Counted from the stretch's first letter, positions 14,906-22,523 are shown. The stretch: DNA of 25,146 bases from an uncultured Clostridia bacterium (GCA_934255545.1 CAKQOE010000035.1:1-25146); one strand, 5' to 3'. The notes: generated by a model not told the origin, from the letters alone. Made by a program: numbers and translations.

Positions 14906-14934
14906 TTGACAGTCCGGTAAAACAGCAGTAAGAT
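14906..14934 (+). promoter_or_regulatory. Promoter of the FUSC-family gene
   Basis: TTGACA (14906-14911), 17-bp spacer, TAAGAT (14929-14934). Confidence 0.72.
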
Positions 14935-14979
14935 ACCCTTTACTGTATCAAAAAACAGTCAGTAACAGGGGGTGAAATA

Positions 14980-16044
14980 TTGACTTTTTATCAGGAGCTT
15001 CAGCTCAACCAGGCAGGCTCAAAGGCGCTTATCCGCGCTTCAGAGAGCAGAAAAGAAAAACTCAGACACACAGCGGTATATCTGTTTAAGATACTGCTTA
15101 CAGTAGGATTCTGTACGTTGTTCGTGACACTGTTCAGCCTCATTTTCGGGACTGAAAACAGCGTAGCGGGAGTAGTCATACTCCTTACGATACTGACATT
15201 CAGACAGGCTGATTTCGGCATACATACGCCGCACGGAGCGGCAGTCATGCTGATATTTTACGCCATACTGTGCATAGGACCGCGCGCTGCCTGCGCGCTT
15301 CCGCTGGGATACGCATTCATCGTGAATTTTGCCTGTATCCTGACGATGATGGTGCTTGGATGTTTTAACGTCATAATGTGCAATCAGTTCACGCTTGTGC
15401 TCGGATATCTGCTTCTTATCGGCTACGATGTGACAGGTGACGCATATGTAAAGCGCCTTGAAGCGCTTGTTATAGGGGCTGTGATATCAACTGTGATATT
15501 CTGGTATAAACACAGACACATCGAGTATGAAAAGAAATTTTCAAGCATATTTAAAGAGCTTGACATAACATCAGAGAGAACGATGTGGCAGGTAAGGCTG
15601 ACGCTTGCGGTATCGACAGCGATGCTCATAGCAGGACTTCTCGGCATACCGCGCGCTATGTGGATAGGTATAGCGGTCATGTCGATAATGCAGCCGTCGC
15701 GCGAGGGCGTAAAGCAGCGCGTCAGACTCAGAGCTCCGGGAAATATACTCGGAGGCGCGCTTTTCCTTATACTGTATACAGTACTTCCGGGTGACGTATG
15801 CTCATATATAGGCATCATCGGCGGTATAGGAGTAGGCCTCTCGGCTACATACGGATGGCAGGCTGTTTTCAACTCGTTTGGCGGCGCAGCACTTGCGGTT
15901 CCGCTTTTCGGAGCGCCGGGCGCGGTACTGCTCAGGATCATAAACAATACGCTTGGTTCGTTGTATGCGTTTGCATTCGACAGCGTATGCGCAAAAGTAA
16001 GCAGTGTTCTGGAAAATGCAAAAGAAAACTCGCTTGCGGGATAA
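14980..16044 (+). CDS. FUSC-family (aromatic acid exporter-like) membrane protein
   Basis: Polytopic inner-membrane protein of 354 residues with roughly ten hydrophobic segments in two halves, separated by a charged stretch near residues 170-200 (WYKHRHIEYEKKFSSIFKEL). The second half carries RAMWIGIAVMSIMQPSREG and RAPGNILGGALFL, matching the FUSC repeat (R-x-x-G-x-x-x-G) of the aromatic acid exporter / YccS-like group. Related proteins export aromatic acids or unknown solutes; the substrate here is unknown. The start is TTG 14980, supported by AGGGGGT about 6 nt upstream and the absence of a suitable ATG. It has its own promoter and a bidirectional terminator. The 11-nt family A core occurs inside it at 15913-15923, probably by chance. 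Confidence 0.78.
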   Translation: MTFYQELQLNQAGSKALIRASESRKEKLRHTAVYLFKILLTVGFCTLFVTLFSLIFGTENSVAGVVILLTILTFRQADFGIHTPHGAAVMLIFYAILCIGPRAACALPLGYAFIVNFACILTMMVLGCFNVIMCNQFTLVLGYLLLIGYDVTGDAYVKRLEALVIGAVISTVIFWYKHRHIEYEKKFSSIFKELDITSERTMWQVRLTLAVSTAMLIAGLLGIPRAMWIGIAVMSIMQPSREGVKQRVRLRAPGNILGGALFLILYTVLPGDVCSYIGIIGGIGVGLSATYGWQAVFNSFGGAALAVPLFGAPGAVLLRIINNTLGSLYAFAFDSVCAKVSSVLENAKENSLAG

Positions 16045-16077
16045 CTATATAGCGAGATACTTGGACAGAAAGATAAA

Positions 16078-16124
16078 AAAGACGGTACAGATCTGTGATG
16101 GAAATGTACCGTCTTTCATATTTT
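16078..16124. terminator. Bidirectional terminator between FUSC gene and VWA gene
   Basis: AAAGACGGTACA (16078-16089) pairs perfectly with TGTACCGTCTTT (16105-16116), A-run before and TTTTT soon after. It separates convergent genes. Confidence 0.85.
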
Positions 16125-16154
16125 TGTATTTTATTTACAACTGCAGTTATGTCC

Positions 16155-16203
16155 GCGCGGTGACGCGCGCTTCATGCGGATCAGCCGCATTCACGGAATG
16201 CGG
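16155..16203. repeat. GTGA-loop hairpin (family B copy 2) plus alternative hairpins
   Basis: GCGCG-GTGA-CGCGC (16155-16168), the same 14-mer as at 20790 and 23355. It is followed by ATGCGG-ATCAG-CCGCAT (16174-16190) and CCGCATTC-ACG-GAATGCGG (16185-16203), which share the CCGCAT segment and so cannot form together. Confidence 0.7.
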
Positions 16204-16240
16204 CGCCCTTACTGTATGAGCAGTCTGTGATCCGGAAAAT

Positions 16241-17440
16241 CTAACGATTGACCAGCAGCTTTTTTATTCCCTCGTCAAGTCCCTCAAGCGAGAGTGGATA
16301 CATAGGGAATATGTCGCGGATCATATTGAGTGTATGGTTGCCGTAAACGATGTTCCACGATTTTTTTGATATAGGGTTGAGCCAGATGATGTGCGGGTAC
16401 TTCTGCCTTACGCGGCGCAGCCATACTACGCCCGGCTCAGGGTTGTACGATATCCTGTACGAAGCGCCGCCTACGCGGAGGAGCTCGCTTGGTGCCATAC
16501 AAGCGTCACCGACTATGATGACTTTATACTCGCTGTCGAGATTATTGAGCACCCATTTCGTGTCAACTACAGACTTCTTGTTGCAGCTCGGATCTGTAAA
16601 AAGTTCCTGATAAAAGCAATTATGGAAATAATATACTTTAAGCGACTTGAAATGGTTTGACTGATGAGCAGCCTGGAAAAGCTGGCTGCATATCTGGCTG
16701 TAGACTGACATGGATCCTGCAGAATCAAACAGAAGCAGGACTTTTACAGTATTTTTGCGCGGACGGTCAAAGACAAGCTTCAGATTTCCGGCGTTATTGC
16801 ATGTAGCCTGTATAGTCTGATCGACGTCGAGCTCAGTCTTCGGGCCATCGTTCTTACTGGAAAACTGGCGCAGCTTGCGGAACGCCATCTGGAAGCTGCG
16901 TATATCGAGGATGTTGTCCTCGCGGAAATCGCGGAAATTACGCTCGCCTGCGACCTGAACGGCCGACCTGTGGCGGCTCTCGCCGCCGATGCGGATACCT
17001 GCAGGATTATACCCGCCGTGACCGAACGGAGAAGTACCTCCCGTACCGATCCAGTAACCGCCGCCGTTGTGTTCCTCATGCTGTTCCTTAAGGCGCTGCT
17101 CAAGCATCTTCTGCAGCTCGTCAAAATCAAACTGCGGCAGGTCCTGCATCATGCGCTCTATAAACTCAGCAGGCACCTGCAGGTCTTTGTCGAGCCAGTT
17201 CCAGACCTCCTCCGGTATCTCCTCAGGAGTCTTGACACCCTTGAAGAACTCAGCAAACGCCATATCGAATTTATCATAATCAGCTTCACTTTTTATGAGT
17301 ACGGCCCTGCAGAGGTGATAGAAAGCACTGAGGCTCGACTGTCCCAGTCCCTGCTCAAGCGCGTCCATAAGAGCCATCCACTCATTAAGAGAGACCTTAA
17401 GCCCCCGCTGCCGCAGCAGATAGAAAAATTTTATAAACAT
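16241..17440 (-). CDS. VWA domain protein (CoxE-like), partner of MoxR ATPase
   Basis: A 399-residue protein with a C-terminal von Willebrand A domain from about residue 230 (TVKVLLLFDSAGSM). The first metal-site motif is D239-S-A-G-S243, lacking the first serine of DxSxS, so metal binding may be altered; some CoxE-type relatives, as I recall, also vary here. The N-terminal half is helical and acidic, followed by a Gly-rich linker (EHNGGGYWIGTGGTSPFGHGGY, broken here: HNGGGYW at 124-130, then TGGTSPFGHGGY). AGAGG lies 6 nt before the ATG, and the gene starts 18 nt after the MoxR stop. MoxR/VWA pairs act as ATP-driven remodelling or metal-insertion chaperones. The client here is unknown, with no obvious target gene adjacent. 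Confidence 0.85.
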   Translation of the reverse strand: MFIKFFYLLRQRGLKVSLNEWMALMDALEQGLGQSSLSAFYHLCRAVLIKSEADYDKFDMAFAEFFKGVKTPEEIPEEVWNWLDKDLQVPAEFIERMMQDLPQFDFDELQKMLEQRLKEQHEEHNGGGYWIGTGGTSPFGHGGYNPAGIRIGGESRHRSAVQVAGERNFRDFREDNILDIRSFQMAFRKLRQFSSKNDGPKTELDVDQTIQATCNNAGNLKLVFDRPRKNTVKVLLLFDSAGSMSVYSQICSQLFQAAHQSNHFKSLKVYYFHNCFYQELFTDPSCNKKSVVDTKWVLNNLDSEYKVIIVGDACMAPSELLRVGGASYRISYNPEPGVVWLRRVRQKYPHIIWLNPISKKSWNIVYGNHTLNMIRDIFPMYPLSLEGLDEGIKKLLVNR

Positions 17441-17458
17441 ATTGAGCCTCTTTGATCC

Positions 17459-18283
17459 TTATCTCATGCCGCGGTTCTTGTAGCGGTGGAAAATATCTAT
17501 ATCCTGGTTCTTCTTGAGCAGAGTGCCGATGAACGGGAAATCCTGCTTTACGACCTCAGCAGGAACGCCGCCGAGCACCATAGCCTGCAGCCAGTCGAGC
17601 AGCTCCGAAGTACTCGGCTTCTTCTGAACATCAGGCATTGAACGGATCCAGTAAAACGCCTCCATAGCCTGTCCGAGCAGATGCTTGTCGAGGTCAGGGT
17701 AGTGTACGTTAACGATCTCATGCATCTTTTCCGGACTCGGAAACTCTATGAAATGGAATATGCAGCGTCTCAGGAACGCGTCAGGAAGCTCTTTTTCAGC
17801 GTTAGACGTTATGATAACGATCGGTCTGTGCTTTGCAGTGATCGTCTCCTTAGTTTCATTTATATAGAACTCCATCTTGTCAAGCTCCCACAGAAGGTCG
17901 TTAGGAAACTCAAGGTCAGCCTTGTCGATCTCGTCTATAAGCAGAACTACCTGCTTATCAGAAGAAAAAGCCTCGCCCATCTTGCCAAGCTTTATATACT
18001 TCTTTATATCATCAACACTGCCCTCACCAAACTGGCTGTCGTACAGGCGCTGAACAGTATCGTACACGTAAAGCCCGTCCTGAGCCTTAGTAGTAGACTT
18101 TATATTCCATATGATAAGCTCCATGCCGAGCGTCTCAGCGATAGCCTCAGCCAGCATAGTCTTGCCCGTGCCAGGCTCTCCCTTTATAAGCAGCGGCTTC
18201 TTGAGAGCCATAGCGACATTTACAGAATTCATAAGCTCCTGCGACGCAACGTATTTCGTGCTGGAATCAAAACCGTTTAACAT
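17459..18283 (-). CDS. MoxR-family AAA+ ATPase
   Basis: A 274-residue AAA+ ATPase. Walker A is GEPGTGKT (35-42), Walker B VVLLIDEID (112-120, with D117 and E118), and sensor 1 is VIITSNAEKELPDAFLRR with the arginine finger pair. A C-terminal lid helix region follows. The start is the ATG at plus 18283: AAGGAG lies 10 nt upstream on the minus strand. The open frame extends further upstream, but that part is GC-palindrome sequence and not protein-like. It is the first gene of the minus-strand pair with the VWA protein, the usual MoxR-VWA arrangement in which the ATPase and VWA protein work as one chaperone system. Confidence 0.9.
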   Translation of the reverse strand: MLNGFDSSTKYVASQELMNSVNVAMALKKPLLIKGEPGTGKTMLAEAIAETLGMELIIWNIKSTTKAQDGLYVYDTVQRLYDSQFGEGSVDDIKKYIKLGKMGEAFSSDKQVVLLIDEIDKADLEFPNDLLWELDKMEFYINETKETITAKHRPIVIITSNAEKELPDAFLRRCIFHFIEFPSPEKMHEIVNVHYPDLDKHLLGQAMEAFYWIRSMPDVQKKPSTSELLDWLQAMVLGGVPAEVVKQDFPFIGTLLKKNQDIDIFHRYKNRGMR

Positions 18284-18524
18284 TAATATACTTCTCCTTC
18301 CATATAACTCCTGCTCTGCACGCAGACAAGCGCATAAAGCAATAATACTCAAATAAGGCGGAGCTGAAGCTCCTGATAACACCTGACGCGGCCTCCCGGC
18401 CGCAAAAGGCCCCGGCACTCGAAAAAAACAGCGCCGGCGCGTTAGTATCAACAAATCAATTATATATGTAAAAAGCCGTAAAGACCATAGCATAAAAAAA
18501 GTTATGAAAATAAGAAAAAAATAC
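18284..18524. other. Gene-free upstream region of the MoxR gene
   Basis: No gene seen. It contains GCGGCC-TCCC-GGCCGC (18388-18403) and GCGCCGGCGC (18431-18440), both GC palindromes like those elsewhere. A minus-strand TATAAT (plus 18459-18464) is a possible -10 for the MoxR operon but has no convincing -35. The right end merges into the tRNA promoters. Confidence 0.5.
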
Positions 18525-18553
18525 TTGCATTATAGAACACATACGTGTATACT
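18525..18553 (+). promoter_or_regulatory. Distal promoter of the tRNA cluster
   Basis: TTGCAT (18525-18530), 17-bp spacer, TATACT (18548-18553). Confidence 0.65.
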
Positions 18554-18629
18554 TCTAAAAGTAACGTCACGAGTCACCAAAACGACTTGATCATATCGAT
18601 TAAAAAGTTTTAAAAGATTAAAAAAGTTG

Positions 18630-18658
18630 TTGACAAGGACTTACAAAAATGTTATTAT
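18630..18658 (+). promoter_or_regulatory. Proximal promoter of the tRNA cluster
   Basis: TTGACA (18630-18635), 17-bp spacer, TATTAT (18653-18658), about 40 nt before the first tRNA. With the distal promoter this gives tandem promoters, as is common for stable RNA operons. Confidence 0.85.
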
Positions 18659-18704
18659 AATATGGTCGTGTTCGAGAGAACACTTGAGTACAAACCATAT
18701 ACGT

Positions 18705-18781
18705 GGCGGGATAGCTCAGCTGGCTAGAGCGTCCGGTTCATACCCGGAAGGTCGTAGGTTCGATCCCTATTCCCGCTACCA
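18705..18781 (+). tRNA. tRNA-Met (CAT), elongator
   Basis: 77 nt with encoded CCA. Anticodon arm TCCGG-TTCATAC-CCGGA. The 1-72 position is G-T rather than the C-A mismatch of initiator tRNA, and the GGG/CCC anticodon stem of initiators is absent, so it is the elongator. A lysidine-modified Ile tRNA cannot be fully excluded. Confidence 0.93.
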
Positions 18782-18786
18782 TTTAT

Positions 18787-18862
18787 GGGCGCTTAGCTCA
18801 GCTGGGAGAGCATCTGCCTTACAAGCAGGAGGTCATAGGTTCGAGCCCTATAGCGCCCACCA
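18787..18862 (+). tRNA. tRNA-Val (TAC)
   Basis: 76 nt with CCA. Acceptor GGGCGCT pairs with AGCGCCC; the anticodon loop CTTACAA gives TAC. Confidence 0.96.
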
Positions 18863-18898
18863 TTTTAACTGATTTGTTCAGTTATCTATTAAGAATGC

Positions 18899-18975
18899 GG
18901 TCCGGTAGTTCAGTTGGTTAGAATGCCAGCCTGTCACGCTGGAGGTCGACGGTTCGAGCCCGTTCCGGATCGCCA
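18899..18975 (+). tRNA. tRNA-Asp (GTC)
   Basis: 77 nt with CCA, discriminator G. Acceptor GGTCCGG pairs with CCGGATC (one G-T); the anticodon arm CCAGC-CTGTCAC-GCTGG gives GTC. Confidence 0.96.
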
Positions 18976-18996
18976 TTTTTATGTTTTAAATTATAT

Positions 18997-19073
18997 GGTG
19001 GGTGTCGTCAAGTGGTTAAGACCCAGGATTGTGATTCCTGTATACGTGAGTTCGAATCTCACCATCCACCCCA
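18997..19073 (+). tRNA. tRNA-His (GTG)
   Basis: 77 nt including the extra G-1 (18997) that faces discriminator C73, the histidine identity pair, and an encoded CCA. The anticodon arm CAGGA-TTGTGAT-TCCTG gives GTG. Confidence 0.96.
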
Positions 19074-19092
19074 TATTTTAATATTTAACCGT

Positions 19093-19167
19093 AGGGGTAT
19101 CGCCAAGCGGTAAGGCAACGGATTCTGATTCCGTCATGCGCAGGTTCGAATCCTTCTACCCCCGCCA
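19093..19167 (+). tRNA. tRNA-Gln (CTG) with two stem mismatches
   Basis: 75 nt with CCA and discriminator G. The anticodon arm ACGGA-TTCTGAT-TCCGT gives CTG. The acceptor AGGGGTA faces TACCCCC, leaving an A1-C72 mismatch, and the T stem GCAGG/CCTTC has a C50-T64 mismatch. Gln tRNAs often have a weak first pair (U1-A72), so it may still function. Confidence 0.88.
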
Positions 19168-19172
19168 ATCTG

Positions 19173-19202
19173 TTGCAGTTCTCTGATTACAGAGAACTGC
19201 AA
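19173..19202 (+). other. 13-bp perfect hairpin between tRNA-Gln and tRNA-Cys
   Basis: Arms 19173-19185 and 19190-19202 (TTGCAGTTCTCTG and its complement) with an ATTA loop. It is followed by ATTTAAC rather than a T run. It may be a processing signal or a leaky terminator limiting tRNA-Cys. Confidence 0.55.
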
Positions 19203-19220
19203 ATTTAACTGAATAAGTAT

Positions 19221-19294
<74 letters not shown>

Positions 19295-19304
19295 TACTCA
19301 AAAC

Positions 19305-19334
19305 CCTGCAATTTCAACGATTGCAGGTTTTTTT
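19305..19334 (+). terminator. Intrinsic terminator of the tRNA cluster
   Basis: CCTGCAAT (19305-19312) pairs with ATTGCAGG (19320-19327), followed by TTTTTTT. Confidence 0.92.
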
Positions 19335-19376
19335 ATGTTGATTTTTAAATGCACTGTGGCATATGGCGCGATAATG

Positions 19377-19385
19377 TGGTATAAA
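19377..19385 (+). promoter_or_regulatory. Extended -10 promoter candidate for ktrB
   Basis: TG-G-TATAAA (19377-19385) with no clear -35. A start near 19392 would leave only about 13 nt before ATG 19405. Confidence 0.4.
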
Positions 19386-19404
19386 GGATAAATAAATTTT
19401 TTTA

Positions 19405-20766
19405 ATGGGGAATGATCAGAGTATGATGAGTTTAAAAGAAAAAAAACTAAAACGGCATATATCTCCGTTTCAGCTTATAATACTTGGATTTCTGGGGCTG
19501 ATAGCAGTGGGAACTGCGCTGCTTATGATGCCGTTAGCAGCGCGTGACGGTGTCGGTGCTTCTTTTGGCGACGCTGCGTTTACGGCGACGTCTGCGGCTT
19601 GCGTGACAGGGCTTGTTGTACAGGATACGGCGACGTACTGGTCTTTTTGGGGACAGGCGATCATACTTGTTCTGATACAGATCGGGGGCATGGGCGTTGT
19701 AACGGCGGCAGCTGTATTGAGCGCGATAGCGGGGCGCAGGATAGGCCTGGCGCAGCGCAGCGTTATGCAGGAGGCGATATCGGCGCCGCAGATAGGCGGT
19801 ATAGTCCGTATAACGAAATTCAGCGTTAAAATGATGGCCTCCATAGAGACGCTTGGAGCTATACTGCTCATAGTGCCGTTCTGCAGGGAGTTTGGCGTGC
19901 TCAGGGGCGCGTGGTATGCGGTGTTTCATTCTGTGTCGTCATTCTGCAACGCAGGGTTCGACCTGATGGGCGTAAAGGAGCATTTCTCATCACTCGTGTC
20001 GTATGTGGGGCATCCTGTAGTTAATATAACTGTCATGCTTCTCATAATCTCCGGAGGCATCGGGTTCATGACGTGGGATGATATACGCACGCGAGGGGTG
20101 CATATAAGGCGGTACAGGATGCAGAGCAAGGTCATACTGACGATGACAGGACTGCTGATACTGCTGCCGGCTGTATGGTTCTTCTTTTGTGAATTCAGTG
20201 GACTGCCGGCAGGACAGCGCACGCTGGCGTCGCTTTTTCAGTCTGTGACAACGAGGACTGCCGGCTTCAACACTGTAGATGTGAGCGCGATGTCGCAGAC
20301 GGGGCAGATGCTTATGATAATGCTGATGCTGGTCGGCGGAGCCCCCGGCTCCACAGCGGGCGGCATGAAGATAACTACGGCGGCTGTTATTGTCGCGTCG
20401 GCTGCAGCAGTTTTCAGGCGCAGGAGCAATGCGGAGTTTTTTGGGCGCCGCATATCTAACGAAGCTGTAAGACAGGCGTCTGCGGTCATGCTGCTTTATA
20501 TACTGCTGCCCGTTTCAGGCGCTATGCTCATAGCGTTTCATGAGGGCGTACCGTTTATGTCAGCATTGTTTGAAACAGCCTCAGCCGTCGGAACTGTAGG
20601 CATATCGCTCGGTTTGACCCCGCACCTTGGCGCGCTGTCGCATGCGATACTTATGTTTCTGATGTTTTTCGGGCGCGCGGGATGCCTGACGATGATATAT
20701 GCCGCGTTTTCACAGAAAAATACTGAATGCTCGCGGTATCCGGAAGAAAAAATCATGATCGGATAG
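19405..20766 (+). CDS. ktrB: Potassium uptake membrane subunit, TrkH/KtrB family
   Basis: Ion-conducting subunit of a Ktr-type K+ uptake system, 453 residues. Four pore-loop repeats with filter glycines are visible in order: TSAACVTGLVV, SSFCNAGFDLMG, TTRTAGFNTVD and SAVGTVGISLGL. Each is flanked by hydrophobic helices (SPFQLIILGFLGLIAVGTALL at the start, written here to 21 residues less one: PFQLIILGFLGLIAVGTALL). Length fits KtrB better than TrkH. No clear ribosome binding site precedes ATG 19405; in-frame ATGs at 19423 and 19426 are alternatives, and the gene may be nearly leaderless. The regulatory subunit KtrA follows after 92 nt, with a GTGA-loop hairpin between them. Confidence 0.93.
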   Translation: MGNDQSMMSLKEKKLKRHISPFQLIILGFLGLIAVGTALLMMPLAARDGVGASFGDAAFTATSAACVTGLVVQDTATYWSFWGQAIILVLIQIGGMGVVTAAAVLSAIAGRRIGLAQRSVMQEAISAPQIGGIVRITKFSVKMMASIETLGAILLIVPFCREFGVLRGAWYAVFHSVSSFCNAGFDLMGVKEHFSSLVSYVGHPVVNITVMLLIISGGIGFMTWDDIRTRGVHIRRYRMQSKVILTMTGLLILLPAVWFFFCEFSGLPAGQRTLASLFQSVTTRTAGFNTVDVSAMSQTGQMLMIMLMLVGGAPGSTAGGMKITTAAVIVASAAAVFRRRSNAEFFGRRISNEAVRQASAVMLLYILLPVSGAMLIAFHEGVPFMSALFETASAVGTVGISLGLTPHLGALSHAILMFLMFFGRAGCLTMIYAAFSQKNTECSRYPEEKIMIG

Positions 20767-20789
20767 GATATGCGGGCGCTGCGTAAAAT

Positions 20790-20803
20790 GCGCGGTGACG
20801 CGC
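20790..20803. repeat. GTGA-loop hairpin, family B copy 3
   Basis: GCGCG-GTGA-CGCGC, between ktrB and ktrA; identical 14-mer to those at 16155 and 23355. Confidence 0.75.
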
Positions 20804-20858
20804 TGATGTCCGTAAGTATTTGTTGACTTGTAAATTTATTCGATGGGGGATATTAATT

Positions 20859-21506
20859 ATGAAATCAGTACTTATAATAGGCATGGGCCGCTTCGGGCGG
20901 CATGTCGCGATAAAGCTGAATGAGCTGGGGCATGAGGTCCTGGCTGTAGATAAGGCGGAGCAGAATATAAAAGCGGCGCTTCCGTATGTGACCGGCGCGC
21001 AGATAGGAGACGGAACAGACGAGGGATTTCTCGCCACGCTGGGCGTGCGTAATTTCGACCTGTGCCTTGTCGCTATAGGCGATGATTTTCAGAGCTCGCT
21101 TGAGACGACGTCACTGCTCAAGGAAATGGGTGCGCCATTCGTAGTTGCGCGCGCGGCGCGCAGCGTTCACGCAAAATTCCTGCTGAGAAACGGCGCCGAC
21201 GAGGTCGTTTACCCTGAAAAGCAGGTCGCTGAGTGGGCTGCTATACGCTACAGCTCGGATCATATATTTGACTACATTGAGCTTGACAGCGAGCATGCGA
21301 TATTTGAGGTGTCAGTGCCGGAGAAATGGGAAGAAAGTACGATAGGAGATCTTGACGTGCGCCGTAGGTTCAATATAAATATCCTTGCGGTAAAGCACGA
21401 AGGCGTTCTTGATCTCGATATGCGCCCCGACACGCGCCTGCCTGCAGGCGATACGATGCTTGTTATCGGAAGTATGAAGGCTATACAGAAGTGCTTTAAA
21501 ATTTAA
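20859..21506 (+). CDS. ktrA: Ktr potassium uptake regulatory subunit (RCK domains)
   Basis: Cytosolic nucleotide-gated ring protein that controls KtrB. Residues 1-120 form an RCK_N Rossmann domain opening VLIIGMGRFGRHVA (G-x-G-x-x-G) with the acidic strand end VLAVD that binds the nucleotide ribose. IGDGTDEGFL and LVAIGDDFQSSL match the family. An RCK_C domain follows from about 140 to the end (216 residues), the site where KtrA proteins often bind c-di-AMP. GGGGGA lies 8 nt before ATG 20859; an upstream TTG frame lacks support. It is separated from ktrB by 92 nt containing a hairpin, so the two subunits may be made at different levels. Confidence 0.94.
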   Translation: MKSVLIIGMGRFGRHVAIKLNELGHEVLAVDKAEQNIKAALPYVTGAQIGDGTDEGFLATLGVRNFDLCLVAIGDDFQSSLETTSLLKEMGAPFVVARAARSVHAKFLLRNGADEVVYPEKQVAEWAAIRYSSDHIFDYIELDSEHAIFEVSVPEKWEESTIGDLDVRRRFNINILAVKHEGVLDLDMRPDTRLPAGDTMLVIGSMKAIQKCFKI

Positions 21507-21598
21507 AGTATATCGCTGATAGACGATGCACGGTGGCTGGTATATACAAACCCGGCATAAGCAGAACACAAAAAATCGTATTGTATCAAAAAAAGAAC

Positions 21599-21627
21599 TT
21601 ACATAAAGTGAATATTTCTGCTATACT
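21599..21627 (+). promoter_or_regulatory. Promoter upstream of the DUF2798 gene
   Basis: TTACAT (21599-21604), 17-bp spacer, TATACT (21622-21627). The inferred start near 21634 is only a few bases before a terminator-like hairpin. Confidence 0.65.
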
Positions 21628-21640
21628 CTATGACTGTTGA

Positions 21641-21683
21641 GCCTGAAGCGGACGTATGCTTCAGGCCTTTAAATAGATTTTTT
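21641..21683 (+). terminator. Leader hairpin / terminator just after the promoter
   Basis: GCCTGAAGC (21641-21649) pairs perfectly with GCTTCAGGC (21658-21666); CTTTAAATAGATTTTTTT follows. It may end the ktr transcript, attenuate the DUF2798 transcript, or both. Confidence 0.6.
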
Positions 21684-21722
21684 TAATATATATATCATCT
21701 GGTATCAGTAATTGGAAACGCA

Positions 21723-21739
21723 CACGCGCCCGGCGCGTG
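21723..21739. repeat. GC palindrome, family A copy 5 (compensatory change)
   Basis: CACGCGCC-C-GGCGCGTG: the second base pair is A-T instead of G-C, keeping perfect 8-bp arms. Confidence 0.85.
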
Positions 21740-21901
21740 ATAACGAACAACACACGATGACGCTGCCGCAGGCGCATTCCGGACACCGGTCCGGGATGAC
21801 AGCGCCGCAGGAATTTTAAAAGAGCGTTAAAGGCAGTGATGTTTCAAAGCAAAAAGTTCGTTGAACAAAAAATTCGTTGATAATGAAAGGAGTTTTCAAT
21901 T

Positions 21902-22399
21902 ATGATGCCAAAGACAAAATTACAGGACTTTATTTTTACTCTCATGATGGCGTTCGTTATGGTATACGCCATGGTCTGCTACAATATCGCAATGGATATG
22001 GGCGGCATGACTGATCAGGTATTCCTTCTCGCATTCCACGAAATGCCTGTAATGTGGCCTATCGCTGTTGTACTCGAGTTTTTCATAGTAGGCAAGATCG
22101 CGCCTGCGCTCGCGTTCCGCTTCATGACGCCGCAGGACAAGCCGTTATTTATAACATGCGCTATATCATCAATGATCGTATGCATCATGTGTCCGATAAT
22201 GAGCTTTATCGCCACTGTACTCTTTAAGGGAGTAAGCAGCCAGCTCATCGCAGTATGGCTCCAGACTACAGTTATCAACTTCCCTATGGCTTTATGCTGG
22301 CAGATATTCTTCGCAGGTCCTGCAGTAAGAAATATCTTCGGATCTTTCATGAGAAGGATAGAAGCTTCAAGAGCAGCAAGAGCCGCAGCGGATAATTGA
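21902..22399 (+). CDS. DUF2798-type four-helix membrane protein
   Basis: A 165-residue membrane protein with four clear hydrophobic segments: FIFTLMMAFVMVYAMVCYNI, VMWPIAVVLEFFIVGKIAP, LFITCAISSMIVCIMCPIMS and VWLQTTVINFPMALCWQIFF. The pattern, with a helix start close to the N-terminus and NFPMALCWQ near the end, resembles the DUF2798 family, whose function is unknown. AAAGGAG is 9 nt before ATG 21902; ATG 21905 is a near alternative. The leader from the predicted promoter is about 270 nt and structured. A terminator follows at 22461, separating it from the crp/fnr-like gene, though adjacency suggests a possible regulatory link. Confidence 0.75.
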   Translation: MMPKTKLQDFIFTLMMAFVMVYAMVCYNIAMDMGGMTDQVFLLAFHEMPVMWPIAVVLEFFIVGKIAPALAFRFMTPQDKPLFITCAISSMIVCIMCPIMSFIATVLFKGVSSQLIAVWLQTTVINFPMALCWQIFFAGPAVRNIFGSFMRRIEASRAARAAADN

Positions 22400-22460
22400 T
22401 CCATCGTCTGAGGCTTCAGCATAAACGTAATCGAATAAAGCAGGAATTTTATGTGAAATG

Positions 22461-22500
22461 GGCTGTCGTTCCCCGTATATATATGGGAACGGCAGCCTTT
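22461..22500 (+). terminator. Intrinsic terminator after the DUF2798 gene
   Basis: GGCTGTCGTTCCC (22461-22473) pairs with GGGAACGGCAGCC (22485-22497), one wobble, followed by TTTCTGCGTTTTC. Confidence 0.75.
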
Positions 22501-22512
22501 CTGCGTTTTCAG

Positions 22513-22523
22513 CCCGGCGCGCG
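22513..22523. repeat. Half of a family A palindrome
   Basis: CCCGGCGCGCG is the intact right half; the left side (TTTTCAG) does not pair. Probably a decayed copy about 100 bp from copy 6. Confidence 0.5.

Larger units (their letters stand above)
21507..21901. other. 395-nt gene-free region: promoter, hairpin and palindromes
   Basis: No ORF with coding character. It holds a promoter (21599-21627), a hairpin with T tract (21641-21683), the family A palindrome (21723-21739), CCGGAC-ACCG-GTCCGG (21779-21794), two GCCGCAGG motifs around it, and a near-direct repeat AAGTTCGTTGA / AATTCGTTGA before the next gene's ribosome binding site. Confidence 0.6.

Noticed and set aside
15913..15923. Exact 11-nt family A core (GCGCCGGGCGC) inside the FUSC gene
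   Set aside because: It encodes a normal Gly-Ala-Pro-Gly-Ala stretch and its arms do not extend, so a chance match in coding DNA is more likely than an inserted repeat.
18284..18493. Longer N-terminus for the MoxR protein
   Set aside because: The extra 70 residues would be encoded by GC palindromes and intergenic sequence; AAGGAG directly before the internal ATG fixes the start at 18283.
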